From Candidatus Hydrogenedentota bacterium (GTDB lineage: Bacteria; Hydrogenedentota; Hydrogenedentia; Hydrogenedentales; CAITNO01): a stretch of 41,605 nt of DNA. Of the stretch, positions 17,181-24,718 are shown piece by piece (position 1 is the first letter of the stretch; the number at the start of each line of letters is the position of its first letter). The notes beneath the pieces were generated by a model, which saw only the letters and a program-made list of their open reading frames with translations, did not search any database and was not told the origin of the DNA. The stretch covers positions 1 to 41,605 of the forward strand of contig JAKJCY010000015.1 of assembly GCA_022706235.1 (NCBI GenBank), in the 5' to 3' direction. The position numbers were made by a program, and so were the translations under genes.

Positions 17181-18071
17181 CTAAAACAGCGGCAAGCGGT
17201 CATCCATGCCGCGGTACGTGTCTTTTACCCAACTATAGCGGGGGTCATCCTGATTGGCGAGGGCTTGCGCACTTCCAGCCAGCACGTTGAGGTAGTAGGT
17301 GGTATATCCCGGCGCGCTGACCACCGGGTGGTAGCCTTCGGGCACCAGCACCGCGCACCCGTCCCGGGCCAGCATTACCGCATCGATCGGATATCCGGCT
17401 CGGTGAAGCGGACATGTTTCATCGGTATAGACCCGCTGAAACGCGTAGCCCTCCGGCGGATTGATGCGGTAATAATACACCTCCTCGAGATCGGCTTCAA
17501 CGAGATTGCCGGCGCCATCCTTGAGGTGTACATCATGCTTATGGGGCGGATAACTGCTCCAATTGCCGCCCGGCGTATAGACTTCCACCAGGACCAGGCG
17601 ATGCACCGGCGATCCCGGCGGCAGCAAGTCATTAATCTGCCGGGTGACATTGTCGCCGCCGCGCAATCCCACCTTGACCATCTCGGGTTTAATCAGCCAG
17701 GCGTCATGGTCCTCCTCCGTGGGACACCAGGTAACCGCGAATTCCCCGGCTTCTTCAGCCGTTATGGTAAACGAGGTGTGGCGCGGCAGATACAGGGCAT
17801 GGGCGGCGCCTTCAAAAGGGGAACGCCGCCCGCCGATCCCGGACCAGGCGCCTTTATTGGATTTTACGGTATATCGCCCGCTGATATTGACGAAGGCAAG
17901 TTCATTCTCACCGGTCTCAAACGGCCAGGAATTTCCAGCGTCCAGCCTTCGCACCTGAAAAGAGATGTATTTCCATCCAGCCTCTTCGGGTAGGATAGAA
18001 AGCAGCAGGCTTGGGTCCTCGGGATAGGGTTTGGGGCTTATCAATAGATTTTCCGTCGTGTATTGTCTCAT
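17181..18071 (-). CDS. iolB: 5-deoxy-glucuronate isomerase
   Basis: A 296-aa bicupin enzyme that isomerises 5-deoxy-D-glucuronate to DKG, the substrate of IolC. The metal-site motif is PPHKHD (H177, H179), followed by the EEVYYYR glutamate and the GYHPV histidine. The CPTEEDHDAW and TYYLNVLAG stretches are also typical of IolB. The start at 18071 is preceded by AGGA about 8 nt upstream. One arm of the heptamer array begins only 22 nt upstream of the start, so RNA folding there could affect translation. Confidence 0.95.
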   Translation of the reverse strand: MRQYTTENLLISPKPYPEDPSLLLSILPEEAGWKYISFQVRRLDAGNSWPFETGENELAFVNISGRYTVKSNKGAWSGIGGRRSPFEGAAHALYLPRHTSFTITAEEAGEFAVTWCPTEEDHDAWLIKPEMVKVGLRGGDNVTRQINDLLPPGSPVHRLVLVEVYTPGGNWSSYPPHKHDVHLKDGAGNLVEADLEEVYYYRINPPEGYAFQRVYTDETCPLHRAGYPIDAVMLARDGCAVLVPEGYHPVVSAPGYTTYYLNVLAGSAQALANQDDPRYSWVKDTYRGMDDRLPLF

Positions 18072-18093
18072 GATTTGGTTCCTATGTTTTGAA

Positions 18094-18567
18094 AGGGAGC
18101 AGGGGTCAGGGAACAGGAAATTACGGAGAGTTCAGTTTCTGTCTTATAGTACCGATTATCCGATTGATTTCATTAAGCAGTGAAAGAGTTGGTAAGGTCT
18201 CTTCAGATGTGAGATAGCCCAAGCGCACTGAAATTATCATCTGCGTCTCCACTTCAGCCCGGCTTCCTTGCGCTATTGAAAGAAAGTTAAGATATTCTGC
18301 ACGAGAATTTCGTGTATGTCCTTCGGCGATATTTGAGGGTATGGATATGGCTGCTCGTCTTATCTGGTTTGTCAATCCGTAAAATTCCCCTTGGGGAAAC
18401 TTTTTTGTAAGACGATAGACCTCCACCACAACATCCATCGCCTTCTGCCACACTATCAGATCCTGATAATTCTTTACTTCTCCCATTATCATGCCTTTTG
18501 CATCGTATTGAATCACCCTACCCTCTATCTCCTACTCCCTGTTCCCTGTCCCCTGTCCCCTCTCCCT
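18094..18567. repeat. Heptamer-array inverted repeat element enclosing a four-helix-bundle gene
   Basis: The left arm (18094-18121) is built of 7-nt units: AGGGAGC, AGGGGTC, AGGGAAC and a decayed AGGAAAT. The right arm (18534-18567) is the reverse complement type: ACTCCCT, GTTCCCT, GTCCCCT, GTCCCCT and a partial unit. The arms enclose the 23S-IVP-like gene, so the transcript could form a long G-rich/C-rich stem with that gene in the loop. The right arm overlaps the end of the aldolase reading frame and encodes its last 13 or so residues. Confidence 0.8.
18121..18486 (-). CDS. Four-helix-bundle protein, 23S rRNA intervening-sequence (IVP) family
   Basis: A 121-aa helical protein. The segments NYQDLIVWQKAMDVVVEVY, the TKKFPQGEFYGLTNQIRRAA turn, SIPSNIAEGH and SRAEYLNFLSIAQGS are hallmarks of the S23/IVP family (TIGR02436). 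Founding members are encoded in intervening sequences of split 23S rRNA genes, where inverted repeats form a stem cut by RNase III; the diversity-generating-retroelement protein Avd shares the fold. The function of stand-alone copies is unknown. Start ATG 18486 has AAAGG 7 nt upstream; ATG 18492 is possible. Here the gene sits between iolJ and iolB inside two inverted heptamer arrays. Confidence 0.88.
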   Translation of the reverse strand: MGEVKNYQDLIVWQKAMDVVVEVYRLTKKFPQGEFYGLTNQIRRAAISIPSNIAEGHTRNSRAEYLNFLSIAQGSRAEVETQMIISVRLGYLTSEETLPTLSLLNEINRIIGTIRQKLNSP

Positions 18568-19580
18568 AAACTCTTCCCTGCTGACTTCAGTTCCTCGCAG
18601 GACTGCACCACTCGTGCCGCCATACCCGCCCGACCCTTGTCGAGCCAGGTGCTGGCCAGATAGTCCTGCTTGACCCCTACTTCCCCGTCCACCTTCAGCA
18701 CGCCAGCGTATCGGGTATAGAAATGGTCGGCTACGGCGCGGGTTAGCGCGTACTGCGTGTCTGTGTGAACGTTCATCTTGACTACGCCATAATTCAGGGT
18801 CTCATGAATTTCTTGGATACTCGTGCCGGAACCGCCGTGAAATACGAGCCACATCCGCGCTTTCTTGTCGTGCCTCGCCATCACCGCCTCTTGGCCTTCC
18901 TGTAAAATACGCGGCATCAGTTTCACGTGCCCCGGCTTATAGACGCCGTGCACATTGCCGAAGGTCGCCGCGAGCATGAATCGTCCGCCTTTCACCCGGC
19001 TCAGGGTCTCATACACCAGCAGCATGTCTTCGGGCGTGGTATAGAGTTTGGCGTTCGGCGCCCCGGAAATACCGTCTTCCTCGCCGCCTACCACGCCCGC
19101 TTCCACCTCCAGAATAATGTCATTGTCCCGGCACAAGGCGAGCAGTTCCTCCGCGATGCGCAGGTTTTCTCCCATTGGCAGGTCGCTGCCGTCATACATG
19201 TGACTGTGAAAAAGATTGGGCAGGCCCGCCGCGCGGCGCCGCGCCGTCTCGGCGATAAGGGGCTTCAAGAACGAATCCACTTTTGCCGTCGGACAATGGT
19301 CGGAATGGATGGCTACGTAGACATCGGCCTTTTCCGCCAGGCGTCGCGCATGCTCCGCAAGCGTGATAGCGCCTAATACGGGATCCTTTGCCGGGCCTGA
19401 AGTATGCATGCCTGCAGCAACCGAAATCTGGATAATGCCGTCGCTTTTCGCAGCCATGAATCCTTCGATCGCTGCATTGAGGCTGGTCAATTCCAGCACA
19501 TTAATTGCCGGATAGGCATATCCTTCAGCTAGCGCTGTGTCCAGCATGTGAATATACATGGCATGGCCCACTACAGGCAT
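18525..19580 (-). CDS. Class II (type A) fructose-bisphosphate-type aldolase, DKGP aldolase role
   Basis: A 351-aa zinc-dependent aldolase. Motifs are HSDHC (D94 catalytic, H95 zinc), EVEAGVVGGEEDG, ATFGNVHGVYKPG (H211) and FHGGSGTS (H248). They are closer to FbaA-type class IIA than to the shorter classical IolJ. In this operon the expected reaction is cleavage of 5-keto-2-deoxygluconate 6-phosphate to DHAP and malonate semialdehyde, but ordinary fructose-1,6-bisphosphate cleavage is possible. The start at 19580 follows GGGAG by about 9 nt. The C-terminal tail LGRGDRGQGTGSRR is low-complexity and encoded by the heptamer array, so the normal terminus was probably extended by insertion of that repeat. 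Confidence 0.85.
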   Translation of the reverse strand: MPVVGHAMYIHMLDTALAEGYAYPAINVLELTSLNAAIEGFMAAKSDGIIQISVAAGMHTSGPAKDPVLGAITLAEHARRLAEKADVYVAIHSDHCPTAKVDSFLKPLIAETARRRAAGLPNLFHSHMYDGSDLPMGENLRIAEELLALCRDNDIILEVEAGVVGGEEDGISGAPNAKLYTTPEDMLLVYETLSRVKGGRFMLAATFGNVHGVYKPGHVKLMPRILQEGQEAVMARHDKKARMWLVFHGGSGTSIQEIHETLNYGVVKMNVHTDTQYALTRAVADHFYTRYAGVLKVDGEVGVKQDYLASTWLDKGRAGMAARVVQSCEELKSAGKSLGRGDRGQGTGSRR

Positions 19581-19646
19581 GATTATCTCTCCCGTACGCG
19601 AATTAAGACCCTGCAAGACTGCCCGCCTGCAGGGGTGTATTCTCAT

Positions 19647-19652
19647 ATTATA
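19647..19652 (-). promoter_or_regulatory. Possible -10 box upstream of the aldolase
   Basis: A TATAAT hexamer on the minus strand sits in an AT-rich stretch and would start transcription about 60 nt before the aldolase ATG. No good -35 lies 16-18 nt upstream, so the call is weak. It would allow the aldolase-to-iolE genes to be expressed apart from the kinase and transporter. Confidence 0.3.
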
Positions 19653-19731
19653 TATCTACAAAGGACTCAAACTTTCCTGTTTCTATTACAAACTTTGAAG
19701 AACTTGTGATTCAAGCGATTTATGGGCGGAA

Positions 19732-20178
19732 TCATGTGTATTCTTTTGGTCTTCGCTTCAACGCCAGAATTTGTTCAATATCATTTATAATTTCATTTGA
19801 ATTAACGGTAAGCAACAACCACTTGCCATCATGATATGTTGTCGCTTCGTCGAAACACTTTACAGTTTGAGGTAATAGATGAACGCGTATGTCTTCAAAT
19901 TTCGCGCGTTCCGCCGCGCCCAGAACAATCAGAATCGCAAAGCGGTCCCGCTCGGGAATCAATGTGCAAAAAGACTTCCCCTTTTTATATCTTAAAGACC
20001 AACCGTGTTTATTCCCGCCGAAAAGCCATTCCGGGGTAAAAACCTGCGGGTAGTTTCGTTCAATAAGCCCGACAATCCGTTTCCAATATGCGTAGGCGTC
20101 TTTACCTGTCCATGCTTTGATTTGTGCGGGAGCGGGGGGATCGCTTGAATTTGTCATTCTGATATTAGGTTCGTTCAT
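19732..20178 (-). CDS. DUF3788 family protein
   Basis: A 148-aa protein of unknown function. The conserved blocks of DUF3788 are visible: TPEWLFGGNKHGWSLRYKKGKSFC, TLIPERDRFAILIVLGAAER and a C-terminal YHDGKWLLLTV strand. The family is small, cytoplasmic and widespread in accessory regions. Nothing ties it chemically to inositol metabolism. It lies between the PfkB kinase and the aldolase on the same strand but with gaps of about 140-150 nt on both sides and a more AT-rich composition, so it looks like another inserted passenger. Confidence 0.8.
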   Translation of the reverse strand: MNEPNIRMTNSSDPPAPAQIKAWTGKDAYAYWKRIVGLIERNYPQVFTPEWLFGGNKHGWSLRYKKGKSFCTLIPERDRFAILIVLGAAERAKFEDIRVHLLPQTVKCFDEATTYHDGKWLLLTVNSNEIINDIEQILALKRRPKEYT

Positions 20179-20319
20179 TATCTTTCCCGGAAAAGAAATG
20201 ATTGTGGGCGTCTACTCTCTAACTCATCATGTATCTTGGCAATAAATGCTGTCCTGAGAAAAGGTTGTCATAAGCTAAGTATAATCAAGCACCGTATCCT
20301 GGGGCGTGTATAGGATCTA

Positions 20320-21186
20320 TCATAGTATCGAATCTGATATGTCGTTGATGTTTCCCGTGAACGGTCCAGGGTGTTCCATTTTACGGGAGGTCACCGCTGC
20401 CGCGAAGCGGCAGGCCTCTTCCGGGGTATGCTCGATCCGCCGGTAACAATATGAGGCGAAACAGGTATCACCGCGGCCGGTGCGGCCGGACAAGTTGCGG
20501 GCCGTGAAGGGAGCGGTGAATATTTCCCCGTCCACACACACCATCACTTCCGTATGGTGGGTCAGCATAATCTCTTTCGCACCCCAGGAGGCCAATATCC
20601 GGATGGCTTTCGTACGGTCCTGCTCACCGGTAAGAGTTTCCGCCTCAGCGGCGTCCGTCTTCAGGTAGTGCACCGCCGCAATGACTTCCTTCTTATTCTC
20701 CCAGTCGCGGAAAACCATCGGGCCGTTCTCGTTAACACGCATGAATCCCTGGGCGTCTATGGCCACCTTGCCGCGTTTGGTCATGGCAAGCACGAAGGCC
20801 TCGGGGAACTCACCCTTCATCAGGCCGCCGAGGTAATAGACTTCCGCCGTAACGTCATCGGGTACGTCGTTCAGCGTAAAGGGCGCCGCCATACCTAGCG
20901 CCTCGCAGGTGCGCCGGTCCCGGTCGGCCGTGTGATAGGTGTTCCGAATGGACGTCGTGGTCGGCGACTCCAGGAACCGATACGGAACCCCGTGACGGTC
21001 GAATACCTCAAGGGCCTGCCGGTCTTCGGGGTTCAACTTGGTCACGGCCAGGATATTCGCGCCCAGATGTTTTAAAGCAACGGCCGAATAGACCACCGCG
21101 CCGCCGATGGAATGTTCCACGTTTTCCGGGGTAATAATGATGTCTTTGGAAACGGCGCCGAGTATCAGCAAATCATGGTGGGTCAT
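20320..21186 (-). CDS. PfkB-family carbohydrate kinase, possible inositol or nucleoside kinase
   Basis: A 288-aa ribokinase-fold kinase. The N-terminal substrate region has the SIGGAVVYSAVALKHLGANI glycine motif. The C-terminal signature is SGRTGRGDTCFASY, with the anion-hole GRGD and catalytic base D240. An Arg replaces the usual Ala in GAGD, and this GRGDT form recalls myo-inositol-3-kinase-like members. The protein is shorter than IolC and has no long lid. In this locus a role in inositol or inositol-derived sugar phosphorylation is attractive but unproven. The start at 21186 has AGGA about 10 nt upstream. It is 56 nt downstream of the transporter gene and probably co-transcribed with it. 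Confidence 0.75.
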   Translation of the reverse strand: MTHHDLLILGAVSKDIIITPENVEHSIGGAVVYSAVALKHLGANILAVTKLNPEDRQALEVFDRHGVPYRFLESPTTTSIRNTYHTADRDRRTCEALGMAAPFTLNDVPDDVTAEVYYLGGLMKGEFPEAFVLAMTKRGKVAIDAQGFMRVNENGPMVFRDWENKKEVIAAVHYLKTDAAEAETLTGEQDRTKAIRILASWGAKEIMLTHHTEVMVCVDGEIFTAPFTARNLSGRTGRGDTCFASYCYRRIEHTPEEACRFAAAVTSRKMEHPGPFTGNINDISDSIL

Positions 21187-21242
21187 GGCGATCTATCCTG
21201 GGGTATGGGTTTTAGTTCTTTGATATCCACAGCATTGTAGGT

Positions 21243-22826
21243 TCAATCCTTGGCCTTCACATTCCAGAGCAGGCAGGCAAACACCATGGAGGCTACGGCG
21301 GCTCCGATCCAGAAAAGAAAGGCCTTATCAAAATCGTGAATGGTATGTCCGTCCACCGTCATTTCACCTGCCTGGATTAAGATGCCGCTTATCCGGTCCT
21401 GCACGGCCGCACCCAGGTAACTGAACATGCCTACCAGCCCCATGGCCGCTCCGCTGGCGCGTTTCGAACAAATGTCAATCGCGATAAGCCCACCGACGAA
21501 CACGAGTGTGCCGCCCAGGCCAAAGCCGAACAGGGCGATACCGGCAAGATGGGCGAAGCGGACCTTGGCGGTGACTTTTAACGCGCTTGGTGTCTCTTCC
21601 ACCGCGTACCCCGTCCAGAACAAGTACCACCGGTCGTTTTTAATAAGCCACACCGGGGTCTCGTTTTCCCCCTGCTTGTGGACCTCGATACTGCTCTTTG
21701 CCGGGAGTGGAATTTCTTTTTCCAGGAAGACCTGGCGCAGCGAATCCGCAACCGGGCCTTCGGTAAGGGCCGCCTTCGCCGTTACATCCAGGTCCGCAAG
21801 CCGTGTGGAAGGGCTGGCATACAGCAGCAGCAGCCCAGAGATCATAATCAGACCATAAAGCAGCGTTACCACATTACGGCGGGCATGGAAGAAATAGTCG
21901 GAAATGAATCCGGAAGTGACGGCGCCGCTTAATTCGAATATTTTAGACCACCCCAGGACCAGCCCTGCCGTGATGAGCGTGTAATCCTTGGCCTCCTGCA
22001 GAAACATGGGCCCCCAGCTGCTGATACCGTAGCGGGCGATATACACGGTGGTACAGGACAGGCCGAGAATCCAGACATAGGGATTCTTGATCACCTCGAA
22101 CTGGGCTTTTTTGACGTCGTCGTGGTCTTTCTTTACGCTTTCCACGGTGTGGTCGTTCTTGTAATCGGCCACGGTCGGCAATCCATAGGCACGCGGACGG
22201 TCGGCCAGCAATTTGTATAGAGCCAGTGCAACGAGAATGGAAAAGGTTCCTGCAATCCAGAAGCCCCAACGCCAGCTCAGGTACGAAATGATTGTGGCGG
22301 TGGCCACCATGCTGATGCCTTCCCCGATGGGATGGGCGGAACTCCAGACGCTGTAGCGTGTTCCCCGTTCCCTGTTGCTGAACCACTGTGAAATGGAAGC
22401 CCCGCTTGGCGCGGAACCCATGGCCTGGAACCAGCCGCTGATTCCCCAGAGCAGCCAGAAAATAAAAAAGGTGCTGGTGAATCCGAACAGGACCAGCAGT
22501 ACGGCGGAGACCAGCAGTCCGGTGGACATGAACCGCCCGATATGGCTTCGATCGGCCAGAAAACCATTGATCAACTTGCCGAAAGCGTAGGCGATAAAGA
22601 ATGCGAAACCTATTTTCCCAAGCTGTTCCGGGTCGAGCACACCTTCATCCACAATCGGCTTTTTGGCCACAGAAAGGGTGAGCCGGCAGACATAGAAAAA
22701 ACTGTACCCGAAGACCAGGCCAAAGAAAACGGTCCGCCGTTTCTTCTCATAGATGCTTTTGATTTGCTGAGCATCTTCCAGCACCGGTTTGTCCTGCCCT
22801 GTCTTGAAAAAATCCAATAACCACAT
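21243..22826 (-). CDS. MFS transporter of the OPA (GlpT/UhpT/UhpC) family
   Basis: A 527-aa inner-membrane protein with about 12 helices. The N-terminal FFGLVFGYSFFYVCRLTLSVAKK segment with its conserved Arg, and GKIGFAFFIAYAFGKLINGFLADR, are typical of the organophosphate:phosphate antiporter family. Between two helices of the C-terminal half there is an insert of about 85 residues (roughly 338-424), largely hydrophilic, probably extracytoplasmic. Classical inositol transporters are sugar-porter MFS or ABC systems, so an OPA member here suggests uptake of a phosphorylated or phosphodiester form. That is inference. The start at 22826 follows AAAGGA. It is the first gene of the iol-strand cluster. 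Confidence 0.85.
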   Translation of the reverse strand: MWLLDFFKTGQDKPVLEDAQQIKSIYEKKRRTVFFGLVFGYSFFYVCRLTLSVAKKPIVDEGVLDPEQLGKIGFAFFIAYAFGKLINGFLADRSHIGRFMSTGLLVSAVLLVLFGFTSTFFIFWLLWGISGWFQAMGSAPSGASISQWFSNRERGTRYSVWSSAHPIGEGISMVATATIISYLSWRWGFWIAGTFSILVALALYKLLADRPRAYGLPTVADYKNDHTVESVKKDHDDVKKAQFEVIKNPYVWILGLSCTTVYIARYGISSWGPMFLQEAKDYTLITAGLVLGWSKIFELSGAVTSGFISDYFFHARRNVVTLLYGLIMISGLLLLYASPSTRLADLDVTAKAALTEGPVADSLRQVFLEKEIPLPAKSSIEVHKQGENETPVWLIKNDRWYLFWTGYAVEETPSALKVTAKVRFAHLAGIALFGFGLGGTLVFVGGLIAIDICSKRASGAAMGLVGMFSYLGAAVQDRISGILIQAGEMTVDGHTIHDFDKAFLFWIGAAVASMVFACLLWNVKAKD

Positions 22827-22914
22827 CCGGTTTTCCTTTCAACTCCCCTTTATGTTAGTCCAAGTAGATTATCATCGGTGCAAATAGCCTGACGAAACAC
22901 AACGGGACCCTGAA

Positions 22915-22943
22915 ATCATAACAATTGCCTGGCCCGGGAACAA
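22915..22943 (-). promoter_or_regulatory. Sigma70-like promoter upstream of the transporter
   Basis: On the minus strand TTGTTC (22943-22938), a 17-bp spacer and TATGAT (22920-22915) match a standard promoter. The predicted start near 22907 leaves a leader of about 80 nt before the transporter ATG. It is the best candidate for the head promoter of the inositol cluster. The remainder of the 295-nt gap holds only the half-array at 23081-23107. Confidence 0.45.
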
Positions 22944-23080
22944 GCGCCAAGGGTATAGTATCAGAGCAAGGCTTGGGTTTGGCAAAAGGGCAAACACACC
23001 CGGCCGGTCCGGTTAAGGGAAGTGCGGTAGGAGACTCATACTCTCGGGAGGGATGCGGATTTGTTCCCGGCGTCTTTTTT

Positions 23081-23107
23081 GTCCTTGAGGTCCCTTAGGT
23101 CCTTCAA
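23081..23107. repeat. Half tandem array, three 9-nt units (GTCCTTGAG, GTCCCTTAG, GTCCTTCAA)
   Basis: Three contiguous 9-nt units begin with GTCC. They have the form of the right arms at 11.7 and 13.3 kb, and the reading on the other strand is AAGGAC/AGGGAC-type. No matching left arm is visible in the neighbourhood. The array lies 14 nt after the stop of the DUF374 acyltransferase gene, the same kind of position as the complete arrays. Confidence 0.65.
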
Positions 23108-23121
23108 AAAATTGCGATCCT

Positions 23122-23814
23122 TCACCTTATGACAGGTTCTCCCTCAATCTCCGCATACAGGGCATTTAAACTTTGCTCCACGGCGAGCCTTGTTCTTTCG
23201 ACCTCTTCCGGGGAATCGTTAGACGGTGGCGGGATGGGGGGGGCATAGGCGCAAATGATGCGGCTGAAGGGCTTTTGAATTACCAGCCGGTCCCAAGTGT
23301 GCAGGCGCCATGAATTGCAGGCCACAAAGGCGTTGGGCACCACCGGCAGTCCCGTGCGCGCGGCCAGGATACCGATGCCGGGTTTGGCTACCCGCGGTGG
23401 GCCTTTGGGGCCGTCCAGGGTAAACCCGCTGACCGGGGTGGTTTTTGAAGCCTCAACGAGGGCGGCAAGGGCTTCGTGGCCACCCCGCGATGAAGAACCG
23501 CGCGCCGCACGGATATGCCAGTGTTTTAGCACCCGGGCGGCGAATTCACCATCGAAGCTCAGGCTGGAAAGCCCGACGTAGCCCCGGTTTCGGTTGTGGC
23601 AGCACGCCATGACCATACTTTCGTGCCAGATGGCCACGAGGCAATGCCCGTTATTCTTCAGAACGTTCTCATAGTGTGCTTCGCCGCGCATTTCCAGGGT
23701 GCAGGAACGCTGAAGCAGTATGTAGGTTTTTGCCATCAGCCAGGGAAGCACGGCAAGCTGGATTCGCTGTCCGGGGGAAAAACGGTTTGGCGGGAGGTTT
23801 ATGGATTGTAGCAT
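23122..23814 (-). CDS. DUF374 family lysophospholipid acyltransferase-like protein
   Basis: A 230-aa membrane-associated acyltransferase-like protein. Family marks are AIWHESMVMACCHNR, RGSSSRGGHEALA and the TLDGPKGPPRVAKPGI motif. DUF374 proteins resemble KDO/lipid A-type and glycerolipid acyltransferases and are thought to act at the inner face of the inner membrane. The substrate is not known. It overlaps the upstream ketopantoate-reductase-like gene by 16 nt, so the two are probably coupled. The start at 23814 has GGAGG about 11 nt upstream. Confidence 0.85.
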   Translation of the reverse strand: MLQSINLPPNRFSPGQRIQLAVLPWLMAKTYILLQRSCTLEMRGEAHYENVLKNNGHCLVAIWHESMVMACCHNRNRGYVGLSSLSFDGEFAARVLKHWHIRAARGSSSRGGHEALAALVEASKTTPVSGFTLDGPKGPPRVAKPGIGILAARTGLPVVPNAFVACNSWRLHTWDRLVIQKPFSRIICAYAPPIPPPSNDSPEEVERTRLAVEQSLNALYAEIEGEPVIR

Positions 23815-24695
23815 GTATGAAGCGCCTCCATGGCGGATACCAGGCGGTAAACGACCTCTGTTTTCGGTAGGCGAAGTCCCGCGGTCCCGGCCCGCCGTAG
23901 AATTTCACCGCTGATGGCCTCTATTTCTGTCGGTTTTCCATTGCGGATGTCCTGGAGCATGGAAGAAATGTTCGTGCGGGTCGTTAGGCAGATGTTCTCC
24001 ACCATTTCCACCATGCTCTCCTCGAACTGAATGCCCTCCGCATGTGCGGCCCGTACCGCCTCATTAACCAGGCCCCGGAGCATGGAGCGTGTTTCAGATG
24101 TATCGAGCAGCCCGCCGTTGGGAACATTCAGCAGGGCGGTCAGCGGATTGACGGTCGCACTGATGACGGCTTTCCACCAGAGTGCTTTACGGGGATTGTC
24201 GGTAAGAACAGCCTCGAAACCGGCCTGCTGAAAAAGGGTAACAGCCGTTTGCGTATTACAGCCATCCCAGGCCCCAAAGGTGGTGGTGCCCCGGGCGGCA
24301 TGACGCACACGTCCCGGGGTCAGCAGGGTAGCGGCTTCCGAAGTGGCTCCGGCAAGAACCCGATGGCTGCCGCAGCGAGCCGCCAGAATCTCGGCATTCC
24401 CCAGCCCGTTTTGAAGGGTAAGCACGGGGGCATTCAGCGGAAGACACAGTTGTACAGTGGAATAGGACTTGGTTAGCACCAGAATCAAATCCGGCGCGGT
24501 CGGAGGTAAAACGCTAACCTTAGGGAGTGCTACCTTGCGTGCGTGCTCCTCTTCGATAATAATCCCCTGTGATTGCAGCTGGGCGGCGCGGTATGGATCA
24601 TAATCAAGCAGCCATGCATCGATACCGGCCAAGGCAAACCGGCCTGCGAAGAGGCATCCCAAGGCTCCTGGCCCAAATATCACAACACGGGGCAC
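23799..24695 (-). CDS. Ketopantoate reductase family (2-dehydropantoate 2-reductase)
   Basis: A 298-aa NADPH-dependent oxidoreductase of the PanE/ApbA family. The Rossmann motif GPGALG starts within ten residues of the N-terminus. NGLGNAE and the WWKAVISATVNPLTALLN segment carry the family Asn and Lys used in hydride transfer. GTG at 24695 is chosen because AGGAG lies 6 nt upstream and it places the Rossmann strand at the N-terminus; an ATG at 24722 overlapping the SPOR gene stop is the alternative. PanE would reduce ketopantoate for pantothenate and CoA synthesis, but paralogues act on other 2-keto acids. It is embedded in a tight envelope-like operon. Confidence 0.83.
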   Translation of the reverse strand: MPRVVIFGPGALGCLFAGRFALAGIDAWLLDYDPYRAAQLQSQGIIIEEEHARKVALPKVSVLPPTAPDLILVLTKSYSTVQLCLPLNAPVLTLQNGLGNAEILAARCGSHRVLAGATSEAATLLTPGRVRHAARGTTTFGAWDGCNTQTAVTLFQQAGFEAVLTDNPRKALWWKAVISATVNPLTALLNVPNGGLLDTSETRSMLRGLVNEAVRAAHAEGIQFEESMVEMVENICLTTRTNISSMLQDIRNGKPTEIEAISGEILRRAGTAGLRLPKTEVVYRLVSAMEALHTCYNP

Positions 24696-24718
24696 GGCGT
24701 TCTCCTGGAAAGACCCTG

